Source of the DNA: Thelonectria olida
Taxonomy: Eukaryota; Ascomycota; Sordariomycetes; Hypocreales; Nectriaceae
Length of the DNA stretch: 64,000 nucleotides
Direction of reading: 5' to 3'
NCBI GenBank assembly: GCA_020736575.1
Contig: JAGPYM010000028.1
Coordinates: forward strand, 434,001 to 498,000
The stretch's first letter is position 1. Every line of letters begins with the position of its first letter. The notes below the pieces were generated by a model. The model did no database searches, was not told the origin of the DNA, and saw only the letters and a list, made by a program, of their open reading frames with translations. Below are positions 48,501 through 60,581 of the stretch, one piece after another. The position numbers were made by a program, and so were the translations under genes.

Positions 48501-49222
48501 ATGATGGCGTGTCTCCGACATGATGCTGCCGAGGGCGACGTCATCCTCCACGCCTGCGCGCATAACCCGACGGGCCTCGATTCCACGATAGAGCAGTGGG
48601 AAAGCATCGCATCGCTATGCAGAGAACGGAAGCTCTTTTTCGTCTTCGACCTCGCCTACCAGGGCTTCACGTCCGGCGACCTCAGCTGCGACGCCTGGGC
48701 CACAAGCACTTCTTCCAGGCCCCAGTCATGGAATTCGCCGTGTGCCAACCTTCTCAAAGAACCTCGGGCTCTACGGCGAGCGCGTCGGGGCACTGCACAT
48801 CGCCGTGTCGCGGTCCGACGCCTCCCCCTCGACGGCGGCCACGGTTCAGGGCCACCTTGTCGACCTGCACCGCGCCTTCGTCTCAATGGCCCTGCTGTTC
48901 GGCTGCCGCGTCGCCGTCGAGATCTTCCGCAGCAAGGAGCTCCAGGCAACGTGGGCGGCCGACCTTGTTGCGATGAGCGGCCGCATCAAGGCTATGCGCC
49001 GGGCGCTGTACGAGGAGTTGATGAGGCTCGGGACGCGGGGGAGTTGGAGCACATCGCTCAGCAGTCGGGCACGTTCTCATACACGGGGCTGAGCGCGGAG
49101 CAGGTGGGGCGGCTGCAGAGCGAGCATCACGTGTACATGCTGCCGTTGGGGGGCGGGCGTCCATCTGCGGTTTGACGAGGGCGAATGTCGAGCACACGGC
49201 GCAGGCGATCATAGCGTCATTG
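48501..49222 (+). pseudogene. Aspartate aminotransferase-like protein, 5'-truncated and frameshifted
   Basis: It begins inside the enzyme: [20 protein letters not shown], then [37 protein letters not shown] second frame carries [20 protein letters not shown] with the PLP-binding Lys, and [19 protein letters not shown] third gives [18 protein letters not shown] and HHVYMLP; after another shift comes [22 protein letters not shown] and [12 protein letters not shown] are diagnostic of class I aspartate aminotransferases. The N-terminal 150 or so residues are absent, and three frame changes follow. The base composition is GC-rich, unlike the AT-rich DNA directly upstream. Confidence 0.85.
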
Positions 49223-49611
49223 TGACTTCGGCTTCGTGAACTGGACCCCGGATGGTGGGAGTGCAAGGCCAGCACGTGTATGTGGGGATGGTGAAAAAGG
49301 GGGCCAGATTTAGGGGGGGCACCTTTTTCCTAATGCGGCAATTGAGAACGCACCAGTCACATCACACCGGCAAGCTTGCAGAGTCCACGTCCAGCGACGA
49401 CATGCTGGGAGACTGATAGGGTATCTGGTCTGGCGGAGCGGCTGCTTTTCGACAGGATGCGACTGCTGATTGAGTCCTTTAAAGCGTCTCGTGGGGTCCA
49501 AGGACCGTCCTGTAGTCAAGACAGATATCTGTTGCATCCCCGCCGACCTACTTCTTGCTGAACTCGTGAGAACGGCTGCAATTGAACTTGCCCGACTAGG
49601 TAGACGCCATC
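49223..49611. other. Intergenic / promoter region of the carboxypeptidase gene
   Basis: No gene recognised. Confidence 0.4.
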
Positions 49612-51171
49612 ATGATGAAGAGGGCGTTGTCCTTGCTGTTCCTGGCCTCGGCCTTAGCCTCGCCCATCGAGGATGTCTTCCACGGAGACGGCTTTGCCGT
49701 CCGGACAACTACGACAGACGCAAGGCTGTGCGACGGAGAACGAGGAGTAAGCGGCTACGTTGACTGGGGTGAGTTGGCCACTGAATTGTCTTTTATCACT
49801 CACCGGGATTGATTCATTCTGCAATAGACGACAACCATATGTTCTTCTGGGCCTTTGAGAGCCGCAACGACCCCCGAAACGACCCCATCATTCTCTGGCT
49901 GCAGGGGTAAGATAGCCGAGGACAACATCTGCCGAGAGACCACACTGAGAAAAGTCAGAGGACCAGGCGGCTCCAGCATCATGGCCGGCGGACTGATGGA
50001 GCTCGGAGCCTGCAAGTTCGACCAGGACCTCCCACTGCCGCTCGCCGGCACCTTCAACTCGACCATACACAACCCGTACGCGTGGAACGCCAACGCCACG
50101 GTCATCTTCGTCGACCAGCCCCTGGACGTAGGCTACTCTTACGGCAAAAGACGCGTGAAGCGCCTGAACGACGCCATGGACGACCTCTACGCCTTCCTCG
50201 TCCGCCTCTTCGCCGCCAGGCCCGAGTGGGGGTCGCGCGACTTCTACATCGCCGGCGAGAGCTACGGCGGCTCCTGGGTCCCGGCCCTCGGAGCGACCAT
50301 CCATCGCATGCAGACGTCGCCCATCGCCAAGCTAGTGGCCGCAACATCCGGTCGCAGGTTGAGCACCATCTGCCTTCGCGGCATCATGATCGGCAACGGG
50401 CTAGTCGACCAGCGCACGCAGCGCCGCGGCAACTGGGAAACTGCGTGTACCTCCAGCGGCTCGGGGCGTGCGGAGCCCATCTTCAACGAGACGCAGTGCA
50501 ACCATCTCGCCGCGTCGGTCCCCCGCTGCGAGGCCCTCATGCAAGCGTGCGAGGACAGCGGCCGCGACGTCAACGTGTGCAACCTCTCTGAGGACTGGTG
50601 CTTCGCCAACGGCTTCGACCTGCTTGAGCAGACGCCCTGGAACGGCTACGACCTGCGCATTAACTGTACTGCAACGCCGGAGCTGTGTAACCGCCCCTCG
50701 GCCGCGATGCTGGCCTGGGTTGAATCGGATGAGGTCCGTGACCACCTGGGCGTCGACGTCGCCCGGGGCCCCGCGCAGCTCGTCAGCCAGCAGGTGTACA
50801 AGGACTTCGTGGCGAATGCGGAGATGGGATACCCGTCGCACCAGTGGGTGACGGAGCTGTTGGAGGCCGGGGTGCGTGTTCTCGTCTATGCTGGCAACAG
50901 GGACTGGATGTGTACGGCGCCGGGTCTGAGGCTCTTCGTTGATAACCTCGTGTGGACGGGCAACGGGCCGTTCAGGTCTGCAGAGTACCGACAACTGTAT
51001 CGGGAGACCTTGGGCCTGCCTGCGGCGGGCGGTGAGGCAGCGGTGGGATACCATAAGCGGCATTCGCTGTTGAGCTTCGTCGAGATCGAGGCGGCGGGGC
51101 ATATGGTGCCGATGGCGCAGCCGGAGGTGGCCCAGGCCATGTTCAAGGGCTGGCTGACGGGGTCTTTGTGA
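49612..51171 (+). CDS. Serine carboxypeptidase, peptidase family S10
   Basis: Secreted or vacuolar exopeptidase removing C-terminal residues. Exons 49612-49768, 49828-49906, 49959-51171; 482 aa. Signal peptide [16 protein letters not shown] (a second Met directly follows the first). Catalytic triad: Ser180 in GESYGGSW, Asp394 in YAGNRDWMC, His460 in [11 protein letters not shown]. The oxyanion-site block WLQGGPGGSS is formed only after the second intron is removed. Also [14 protein letters not shown], with the Pro/Leu variant of the usual DQPxGxGFS. Several N-glycosylation sequons (NSTI, NATV, NETQ, NCTA). Convergent with the downstream regulator gene, with only about 170 bp between the stops. 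Confidence 0.93.
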
Positions 51172-51345
51172 GACTGGTGATGGATCGTGGTCGGACCGAA
51201 GAGAAGGGACAGGACGAACACGGACGAATTGTGTGTAAAGGACGGTAATATTGAGAGTTCCGATAGTGGTCTTGACTTCAATACGCAGGGGAAGCACAGC
51301 TGTAGTATCATCACTAAGTACAAAGCAAGCCTGTCGCCTGGCTCG

Positions 51346-53525
51346 TCACTCGTTCAGCCGCAGCGCATAGCGGAAGCTCGCCCCCGTCTCGACAACCCTG
51401 CCCATGACCACCGTCGCCAGATCGTTCGTCCCGTCCCTGAAGCTCCACACCTCATCCGCCAGGCTCATCCTCAGTATCATGGCCAGGATCTGGCGGCCGC
51501 CGCGGCGCTCCTCCTCGTAGACGTCCAGGATCCGGCGCAGCACGTCCTTGCGAGGGATTGTGCCCCCGCAGCTGCTCCTCACCTGATCCAGCCACGGCAG
51601 CAGGGCCTGCACCTCGCGTCGCGTCTTGCCGTCGAGGCCGAGTGTGACCACCACGCGCATGAAAAACCACGCGATGCCCACGCCCACGACGTCTAGGTAC
51701 GCGCACGCAGAAGCGTCCATGCCGGCAAGGATGCGGAGAATCAGCGAGAGCCACTTGTCCTGCGACCGCTCGCGAGCCAGGTCGCCACCCGTCGCAGCGT
51801 CAAGGAGCTCCCGCGAGCATAGCGCCTGCGCTGCCGCGTAGTGGAGATGAGCCATCGCCGCCTCGTGTGAACGGAAGCGCAGCGGGTCCGGCGCGTCCGT
51901 GTGCCGGCTCGAGTCGCCAGCAGTCACCACATGGATCGGCATGTCGGCGAGGTCGAGGCTATCGTGCCAGAGGTCGAGCTCTTTGGAGAGCTGCGCCAGG
52001 CGGTCCTCGTCGGCGCCGGGCGTGTAGAAGCCCTCCGGCGGCGGGGTATCAATGCCCAGCTCCTCGAGCTGTCGTTGCCACGCGTTGTAGCCTGGCCACG
52101 CGGCGTTTGGCCCGACCAGCCGCCCGAGAAGAATGCTCCTGTTGAGCCGATCACTTTCCACAAGGATGGGGAGCAGCTGCTGGCCTTTGTTAGGGTCGGC
52201 GCGAAAGACTGCCCGCACCGTCTGGTGAATGTCGTCCGGCGGTGGCAAGGCGTCCGGATCCCACGGGTTGAGGTTGATGGAGTATTGGCTCTTGACAGAA
52301 ATCCAGGCGCGGATCAGCTGGCATCCTGTTTCCCATGCCGTGAGGGATGTGAGGTGGGCGTCGATGAGCAATTCAACCTGGGCAAAGTGAGCCCTGGCGC
52401 CCGCCATGGTGCCGTAGCGTATTTCGACGACGACGAGGATGAGGAGGATCGTCACCTGGACGGCGGCCTGAGCGACGTCTTTAGCAGTGGCAGAAAAGAC
52501 ACGAGCCATCTCCAGGAGGGCCCAGCTGTACCACCGGAGGCGATCTCCACGCTCGAACTCGGCGCCGTCGATGTCTCGGGCCGCGAGGGGAACGGCAGCC
52601 ATGAGGGCGTATTTCAGGACCACGTTGGAGTATCCGGCGCCCTCCCATATGGTCTTGAAGACGGCAGGCAGACGAGGGGGGAAGTTCTGGCTGATCCAAG
52701 CATCCGCAACGATGGACGGCTGAGGCTGCGCAATGCCATGTCCACCAAGCTGCAGCAGTGTTGCTGCAAGACCTTCAATCCCGGCGGTGCTGCTGGGATC
52801 CGAAGCGGGAGACGGATCATCCCGATCATGGGGAGAGAAGACGGTGCTGCTGTTTGAGAGGTAGACAAATGAGCCAGGCATACCGGCATCACTCGGCCGG
52901 CTTGTCAAGGTGGCAGCGGTGGAGGCTGTTGCAGGCTCCAGGAGAGCAGCATGGTTCGGGGACTGCGACCAGGCCCAGGGCTCGTGGTGGCACGCGTCCG
53001 AGCCGAGATCGGCGTCGACAATATGCAAATTCGACGTCGCCGGCGAGTATGCTTTCTGTTGGAAGGGTTGGTCGTATTCGTGGGCGCCTGTCGTGGAGTC
53101 GGCTGAGCTCTGCTCGGGAGAGGGGAAGCCCCGGGGAGGTTCATCGTCTTCGTCGGCGGTGGCCTCATGTTGCTTCTCCGGCCTGCGGCTTTGGCGGCTC
53201 TGGGTCTGCGCCTGACATCGTTCCTGGCCGTCGCGCTCGCGTATGGCCGCCCACTTGCGAGACTCGATGGTCCTGGAGCGTTGGCCAACGGCCTCGGTTG
53301 CGTCGCGGAAGTGGATGACGGGCGCGTATCCGGGGCATTCGACCTTGGCGCGGACGCAGTTCTGGCAGTGAGGGCGCGCCTCGTCGCACTGGACCAGGCA
53401 GTGACTCGTCAGAGGACGTATCAACTTGGAGGCAGTTCGACCTGAAGACTGACCTTGGTGTGTCGTCGGCGACATGCCACGCACCCTGACCTCGACCGCG
53501 TGATGCCTCGTTTCGAAGGTGGCAT
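51346..53525 (-). CDS. Zn(II)2Cys6 transcription factor with Fungal_trans_2-type domain
   Basis: Exons on the minus strand 53525-53454 and 53388-51346, 704 aa. The 65-nt intron interrupts the zinc cluster after the first cysteine pair: GCVACRRRHTK joins CDEARPHCQNCVRAKVECPG, giving a canonical C6 cluster near residues 15-45. A long polar region (about 70-240) follows, then a helical regulator domain (GAGYSNVVLKYALMAAVPLA, RWYSWALLEMARVFSATAKD, IRYGTMAGARAHFAQVELLI) as in the PF11951 group. Divergent from the ABCC transporter across 650 bp and convergent with the S10 peptidase. A pathway-specific role for the neighbouring transporter and enzymes is an inference. An ATG upstream of 53525 in frame was not seen. 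Confidence 0.9.
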
Positions 53526-54179
53526 CGGAGTCTCTGCAAGGCTAGTCTGGGATGCTAGAACCCGAGGATCGTGTCATTGAGCAAGTGGTTGAGGTCCCGG
53601 TGAGGGCCTGGCTTGCTCGTCCTGGGGGATTTGCTTGCAATTCGAGGTGAGGGGAGAGCGAGGCGAGTCTGGTTTGGTCCTTGTCACACTGACGGTTCTA
53701 GCACGTGAGGTTACGCAGGTACTTAGCGTCGAGGGCGGGGGACCACCTTATCACGGTTGGCGCCGGTCGTCGATAACACACCAGACCAGACCCCAGGGCA
53801 CTCCCCGACGCTAAGCTCGAACCGTTAGCGCCTATGATGGCGAGAATAGGCGTCTTCACCATGACCTCGGTCCCGCTCTCTTTCCTGCCGGGCTAGAGAG
53901 ATCCCGGAACCCCATGCCTGGGCGCCTGACCTTGCCTAATGCGGTAATAACAGCCCCTGCCAGTGTGCTGGCAATGGCTGCAACAACGGATGCAAGTAGA
54001 GTCCAAAGAGATAAGTATGGGCCATCATTTACTCTTCTCATCTCAGTGGTTTCGGGTTCAACATCCACGTGCCTGGGCACCAAGTTTAGATCAAAACCCC
54101 GCCCTCTGATCCTATCCAATGCCAAAACATTTCGTTTCCTTCATTCGTTCATCTGAGCTTCTTCCGGAGCTCTGTGGCC
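53526..54179. promoter_or_regulatory. Divergent intergenic region between regulator and ABCC transporter
   Basis: About 650 bp shared upstream region. A minus-strand frame with a hydrophobic stretch (53856-54125) exists, but it lacks support and was not called. No specific binding sites assigned. Confidence 0.45.
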
Positions 54180-57100
54180 ATGGCTCTGTTTGCAGTTGTA
54201 TATCCAAGAATATGGGAGCTCCGGGATCCAAGTCCTGTGGCAAGTCTCGCCACTGGTGATTTGGACTACTTCGCATGGTAACCCCCTATTCTTCACCCCA
54301 GAAACCCTCAAGATATCCCTTGTAGTGATGGAGGCTGACCATCTTTCTCAGTATCCTACATGCGCCCTCGTCACTTGGCCTTTTTCTGTTCACCTCCTAC
54401 CAGATCACGACGCAGCACATCCAGCTCAGACGCTTCTGGGCCCCGGCAAGGCTGGTCTCCCTCGTCAGTCCAGCCCAATTCCCCCAGGACATCATCAATT
54501 GTCTGTTTAACCTTGCGAGACTAACGGAATGTGTTGAAACAGCTGCTCCAACTCCTCCTCATCAGCAACTTCATTGCCACAGTAGTCTTGCGTCTCCCGA
54601 AAGAAAACCTCCCCGATGAACAACTACTCTATCTGGCTGTTCGCGCCTCAACCATACTCGCGACAACGGTAAACATCACAAGTCTATGTCTCGGGCTGTC
54701 TTCAACGGGTCGTGGTCTCTACCACCTAGCACTGTGCCTCCTCTGGCCCCGCATCTCATCGGCCATCGACCTGAACGCTGCGAAACAATGCATAGGAGAC
54801 GACGCATTTCTAGGCATTTTCGTTGCCGCCGCCTTGTTAGATGCTTTCTACCCAAGCCCTATCCAGCCTGGCCAACACCATCTCAAACGTACCGGGCTCG
54901 CCATCTTCCAGAAAATGACTTTCGACTGGTTGAATCCCCTCTTCCGTATCAAAGAAGCCCTCCGAGTCGACCACCTAACTCAGGAGAAGCTCCCCAGAGA
55001 TTTTCCTTCCTATGAGCAGCGGTTCTACAACGCCTGCTTGTCCGCCACCGGCGGCTCCTCAATCTCTTTCTTTGCCTTTCTTCTCCGCGAGCACCGAGGC
55101 CAGATTGCCCGAGCCTCGTTGCTGAGGCTCGTCGACGATGCATCCAAGTTCTGCATCCCCTGGCTCCTGCGAAGCTTCCTCGCCGATGTCTCCGCCCGCA
55201 CTCTCGCACAGCTCTTCGTCGTCAGGATCGTCGGCACCCTGTGCGGCAACTACAGCGGACTGGCGCTACGCGAGACGAGCGCCCAGTACCGCGCCATGCT
55301 GTCGTCTGTGCTGCATGCAAAGGCCCTCAGGCTCGGGTATTACGGTCCTTCAGCCGCCGACCCGGACCTCGCCACCCTCAGCGAGGTGGACTCTTTCAGA
55401 CTCAGCCAAGCCGTGCTTATGATTCTTGACATTTGGTCCTTCCCACTCCAGGTGGTCTTGTCTCTTGGCGGAGTTCTGTATCTCCTGTCATGGCAGGGTA
55501 TCCTGGCTGCATTACTGGCTACGGTAACCCATCACCCCGTGACCTTATTTGTTCTTGCTTTTGTTCGCAGCTGACTGGTAATTGAATGATAGACCTTCAC
55601 ATTTCCTCTGCTGGGGCTTATCAAGCGAGCTGGCTTCTGGATCCAGAGCAACATGGCCGCGAAGGATCGGCGCACGGCGCTCACGGCCGAGATCTTGAAC
55701 GGTATCAAGACAATCAAGCTTCATGGCTGGGAGTCGGCCTTTAACGAAAAGCTTGAGCTAGCACGACAGAAAGATCTCGAGACTACGGCGCGCCAGGCTG
55801 TCTTTAACGCCATCATGGTCAGCATCACGCAGACCATCCCATCGGCGTTGATAGTGGCTTCGTTTGGGCTTGTCATCTGGAGCGGCGGCGCTATCAACAG
55901 CCAACTCGTATTTACCTGCATCTTGCTCTTCACCTTGTTGAGCAGCAGTGTGATTTCACTGTCGGGCATCGCACCCCAGCTACAGATGATGAGTACATCA
56001 ATGGCACGAGTCGTGAAGTACCTCGTGATCGACGAGACTGAGCACTCCGGCCCTCTTCTCACGGAAGTCGACCGTGGCTCTCAAGACCAGATACTTTCTG
56101 TTAGGACTGCCAAACTGAGGTGGCCTGGCCATCAGCCCATCGTTGGTGGCGGCAGCTTCAGCATCTATCCCGGTACCATCGCCATGGTTCAGGGCCAAAC
56201 GGGCTCTGGCAAGTCGACACTTCTCTCGTCTCTCCTGCCCCATATCAAGAATGGGCATAGTATCGCCTATTTCCAGCAAGACCCGGTGCTGATAACGGGC
56301 ACCATCAGGGACAACATCCTTCTCGGCAAGCCGTTCAACTACGACAGGTACCAGGCAGCCATTCACTCCTGTGCCCTTGCATCAGACTTGAGCCTCTTCA
56401 TCGACGGCGATATGACCGTCTTGGGTGGTTCTGCATCTGTTTCAGGCGGGCAAAGGGCACGCATTAGCCTTGCGAGAGTTGTGTACACTGACGCCGACGT
56501 CAACATCTTAGACGACCCGTTTTCCGCTCTAGATATCAAGGCCCACCGGACAGTGGTGAAAAGATTGCTCGGAGCTAATGGTATTTTGAGAAAGTCGACA
56601 AACATTGTAGTGTCCAGCTCGGAACTCCTGGCGGCTGAAGCGGATTCGATCATCTCTCTGCAGGGCGGCACCATCGTCCAAGAAGCTGGCGAGCTGATTG
56701 CTATGGCTGAGAATTCTAGCGTTGATGCATCCTCAGGACTTACAGCAACAACATCGGACCAAGTTGGAAACTTTGCTGCAACTCCAAAAACACCAATCAG
56801 GGGGATAACGGAGCTTCCGCCAAGCCCAATCGAATTTCAAGAGTCCGGAGGAGCGGTCACTGAAGGGCTTCTGGCCCACCCGATCGAGCCTCAAGACGCT
56901 GAAGAAGCCGTCATCAAGCATGCCCGTTCGTCATCGACCCCAAAACCTAAAGAGAACCCGCTGCGGAAGTTCCTGGACTACTGCGGCATCTGGGGCTGGT
57001 GTGGTGCCGCCTCATTGCTGATGCTGGGGAGGCTCTCATCAGTCGCATCTCTTGTCGTCCTCAAGAACGTGGCGGCCGCTGAAGATTCCGCATCTGCCGC

Positions 57101-58928
57101 AGCTGACCTTGGAATCTATTGCATTTTCAGCATCCTGCAAGTCATTTTCTTCTTCCTCTTCGTTGTCCTGCTCTACCGGTGGGCTATCCTCCCCGGGCAG
57201 CGCGTCTTTCACGCGCACTTGGTGTCTGCCGTGCTCTCGCAGAGCCTTGAATACTTCGAACAGAGAAAGCCCGGAGACATCTTGAACCTCTTCACCGACT
57301 CACTCATGCGCGTCGACGTTGGCATGATGAGCTCCATCATTACCTTGGTCGGACAGTACACCAACCTGCTCATTTCGGCCAGTGTCCTCACGTTGACTGC
57401 CCCTACTAGCTTGGTCTTCCTCGTACCTCTGATGGTGCTTTGCTACTACGTCCAAAGACTCTATGTCGACAAGCTCCGGGAACTCCGACACTTGGACGTA
57501 CAGGCAAGGGCGCCCATTCTTGGACTGCTGCAGCAGGCCCAGCGTGGACGTGTCATGTTCAGCGCCTTCGGCTACACGACGCACCAGCTTGAGCAATTCA
57601 CAGGGCTGATCGAGGACAGCATGCGTGCGTTCTTCAACCTCACGTGTCTGGAGCCGTGGCTGGCCGTCAGACTTGACGTGTGCTCCGTCACCCTGCAGGT
57701 CTTTGCCGGCATCTCCCTCATCGTGTCATCAGTGGACACGGGCACCATCGGCTTCGTCATGACGTACGTTTTCCAAATTACGCTCATCTTCAGCGTCATC
57801 TCACGCTTTAGTGCTCAGTTGGAGACGGACTTGGTGTCGTTTTCAAGAATCTTGGAGTGCATCGAGGCTAGTGAAGACAAGGCCAATGCCGAAACCGCAT
57901 CAGAGCGATTTCACGTCTCGAGATATCCGGTAGGACAGCGTTTCATCCCCCCTTCAACCTGGCCGTACGCGGGCAAGATATCTCTCAGTGCATTCAGTGC
58001 GAGCTACAAGGACGACTCGCCCCTATGTCTCGACTCGATTAACCTCGACATTGCACCCGGGGAGAAGGTCGCCGTCATTGGCCGTACAGGTGCTGGCAAG
58101 TCGTCTTTCCTGCTCGCCATCCTGGGACTGGCCAATTCCTGCTCCGGGCACGTCCACGTCGACGATATTGACATATACGCGGCCAATGACTCTATGTATC
58201 GCCAAAACCTTGCTTTGATTCCTCAGGAGCCCGTCATCTTTGCGGGCTCGGTGAGGGAGAACCTAGACCCCCTGAAACGCTGCACGGACTCCGCGATGCA
58301 GGACGCACTGGACAAGACAGGCTTCGAGTCTGCTATCAGAAAGTCGCTCGTGCGCAAGACAGACGAAGCACAGCTGCGAGCATCTGTACTAGACTTGAGA
58401 CTTGACTCGGAGTAAGTCCCTGAATCAACTTCCAACCACTTTCACAGACTTGGACTAACGTGGCGCCATAAAGCCTGCAGCTTTCTGCGGGAGAGATTCA
58501 ACTGCTTGCTCTGGCTCGAGCAGTGCTTCAGAATGCGAAGATACTCCTTCTTGATGAGGGTGAGTCCGTCGCCGAGAGCACGGGTATCCAATCCTGCTAA
58601 TAACATCTTAGCTACGGCAAGCCTGGATCCTGACACGGAACGAAAGATGCACAAACTGATCCAGCACCACTTTGAGGACGTGACGACTATTGCCGTTATG
58701 CATAAGTTGGAAACAACAGTGAGTGTCTGGTTTTATATTTTAAGATTTTGCTGCATTCTGATGGTCTTTTAGGAGGCTTATGATAAGGTGTTAGTGTTGG
58801 ACAGTGGAAGGGTGCTGGAATTTGATACGCCTGCATCTCTACTGAATCGCCCAGGCACTCGATACTCCGCCATGATGAGCGAGGCTGGCTTGTTGGACAA
58901 TGCGGGGGAGACGCTTGGCCTTCTGTGA
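54180..58928 (+). CDS. ABCC (MRP-type) full-length ABC transporter
   Basis: ATP-driven exporter or vacuolar importer of organic anions, conjugates or metabolites. Seven exons: 54180-54277, 54352-54463, 54543-55523, 55593-58411, 58474-58559, 58612-58718, 58773-58928; 1452 aa. Order: an N-terminal hydrophobic TMD0-like region, first membrane domain (MTFDWLNPLFRIKEALRVDH), NBD1 with GQTGSGKS (near 598), VSGGQRARISLAR and VNILDDPFSALD, a polar linker, a second membrane domain, and NBD2. NBD2 has GRTGAGKS (near 1227), a degenerate signature LSAGEIQLLALAR and ILLLDEATASLD, the last two completed across introns. NBD1 has Asp instead of the catalytic Glu after Walker B, as usual in ABCC proteins. The first two exons are the weakest part of the model. 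Divergent from the Zn2Cys6 gene. Confidence 0.9.
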
Positions 58929-59295
58929 ACCCAACAGCACACACAGGGGATCATCGGTATTTAGTAGCGTTAGTGTCTTGGCTTCCAAGACGGCACAATT
59001 CACCACCGGGCTTACTCGTCAGAAGTCTTGTCGACCTAATGAGCATAAATAAATGTGAACAGATCGCGCGCCTCGAAAGCTTCCAGCACGCCATCTCCGT
59101 CCGTCTCCTCTCCTCTCCTCTCCTCCTCAGCTCCTCACCTCCCGAATCCAAAAACCGCCAGCGCCAACACGCCGCGTCTCAGTTGGTCACCGGCGAAGAA
59201 TCAAGACAGCAGCCTGTCCGTAAAAGCATTATGAAGGACCTCCTGCGTAGGCTCGCGTCCTTGGTGCTCATATTGCTGCCCTCTCCGCCCCAGCT
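58929..59295. other. Intergenic, with a CT-rich tract
   Basis: A run of CTCCT units at 59100-59135 (TCCTCTCCTCTCCTCTCCTC) and no gene. An ATG at 59231 opens a frame with a signal-peptide-like start (MKDLLRRLASLVLILLP), but it is out of frame with the gene that follows. Confidence 0.4.
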
Positions 59296-60161
59296 ATGGC
59301 ACAGAGCGATTGGGACCCCGACGACAACCTCCGCCCATACAACATGACCGCGACCGACCGCGAGTGGCTTCTTCATCGAAAGATCGGGTCCTACTACAGA
59401 GGCACCCTCCGGTTAATTTTCCGGATAATAGTCGCCGAGGCAGTAGGCGTAGTCACGCCAAATTTCAAGAGGATATAGAGAGGTGACGCGTGCCACGAGT
59501 ACATCAACCGCACATTAAGAGCCGAGTATAACGCCCTAGTCGCCGTAAACAAGGTTCCCGCCAGCTATCGCGGCAGCAATCCCGTGCAGATCGTCATCCA
59601 CGCCGTAGACCCAGCTTTCGAGCTCAACAGTGCCCATGGCTTCCACGACAATGTCCCTTATAGCCATTTCCACAAATTTCACCTAGATACCGGGTACGTA
59701 AGCCGAAGCCCTACTCCTCAAAAATCACAAATGAGCCTATGGCTTCTGAAGTCACGAGCTCAACGCATCCCGAAGCTGATTATCTCCCTCTCTCGTGTCT
59801 AGGAGCAAACACAGCAGCGACGACGAGGAGCGATGGCTCATCCCCCGTCGACAACGCATACAACGACACGTCGTACGAGTACCGAGTCGACGGCGCCATG
59901 ACCGACTGGGGTGCACGTTCTGGGCAAGAACCATTGCGGTTCAACTTCTCGCGTCAGTGCAGCAGTGACTGGTACTCGGCTCGGCGGCCGACGAGGAACG
60001 ACTTCCTCTTCACGGGTGAATGGCTCGGGCTTATCAACGAGACACGGCATGAAGATGGGCCTGAGGATGCCTGGATGGACGGGGGTAGGTTCCCGCGGTA
60101 CAGTGCGTACGTCCCAGAGTCTAGCGCGAGCTGTTTCATCTCCGGACGGTGCATGGATTGA
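59296..60161 (+). CDS. Uncharacterised protein, model incomplete or gene disrupted
   Basis: I do not recognise the family. Exon pieces: 59296-59411 (MAQSDWDPDDNLRPYNMTAT, EWLLHRKIGSYYRGTL) and 59481 to about 59697 (GDACHEYINRTLRAEYNALV, PVQIVIHAVDPAFELNSAHG, FHDNVPYSHFHKFHLDTG). Removing 59412-59480 takes out an in-frame TAG. A last piece from about 59803 to 60161 reads YEYRVDGAMTDWGARSGQEP, FNFSRQCSSDWYSARRPTRN and PESSASCFISGRCMD. Sequons and cysteines suggest a secreted protein, and a signal-peptide-like frame lies just upstream, shifted by one base. The junction between the second and third pieces does not keep frame with standard splice sites. Either an indel has broken the gene or an exon is missing from this reading. 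Confidence 0.4.
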
Positions 60162-60581
60162 GTGTTTCTCTAGACCACGAGAGACAATGTGGTAGTGCTT
60201 GGGGATGCCACAGAGCCAGTCAAGTCCAGACGATAGTCAGTCCAGACATCGTGAGGGGCGCCGTTCTCAATGCCCCTTTTAGGGATAGCGAGGAAGCCCA
60301 TCGGAAAAAGGGGGTTACAAGCGGTAACAACAACCGGAGACAACCCTGAACAATTGTTTCACAACACACTACTACTCGTGTCCAGTCTTTCTATCCATTC
60401 TCGGCTGGCCTCGGTACTCTGTCACAGCGCGTAGCCCGAGAATCAGTTGACCTTCAAATAGGTATAAGAAAAGAGTGCATCATTCAGTGTGTAAACAACA
60501 CTCGACATAGTGCCTCTGACAGCGACTTATCCTATCTCTCCAACCCTCCTGATCTTGAAGTTCAAGTCGTTAGCTCTGACG
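60162..60581. other. Intergenic / promoter of the BCAT gene
   Basis: No gene recognised. A possible TATA-like AAGAAAAG region lies near 60470, not assigned. Confidence 0.35.

Noticed and set aside
50401..51297. Minus-strand open frame of about 300 codons opposite the serine carboxypeptidase
   Set aside because: GC-rich coding DNA commonly leaves antisense frames open; composition is Arg/Pro-rich and no motif is seen, while the plus strand has the full S10 triad.
51901..52857. Plus-strand open frame of about 318 codons opposite the second zinc-cluster regulator
   Set aside because: Shadow frame; the minus strand carries the C6 cluster and regulator domain.
53856..54125. Minus-strand frame with a membrane-like segment in the divergent promoter
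   Set aside because: Lies between two well-supported divergent genes, no supporting splice or family evidence.
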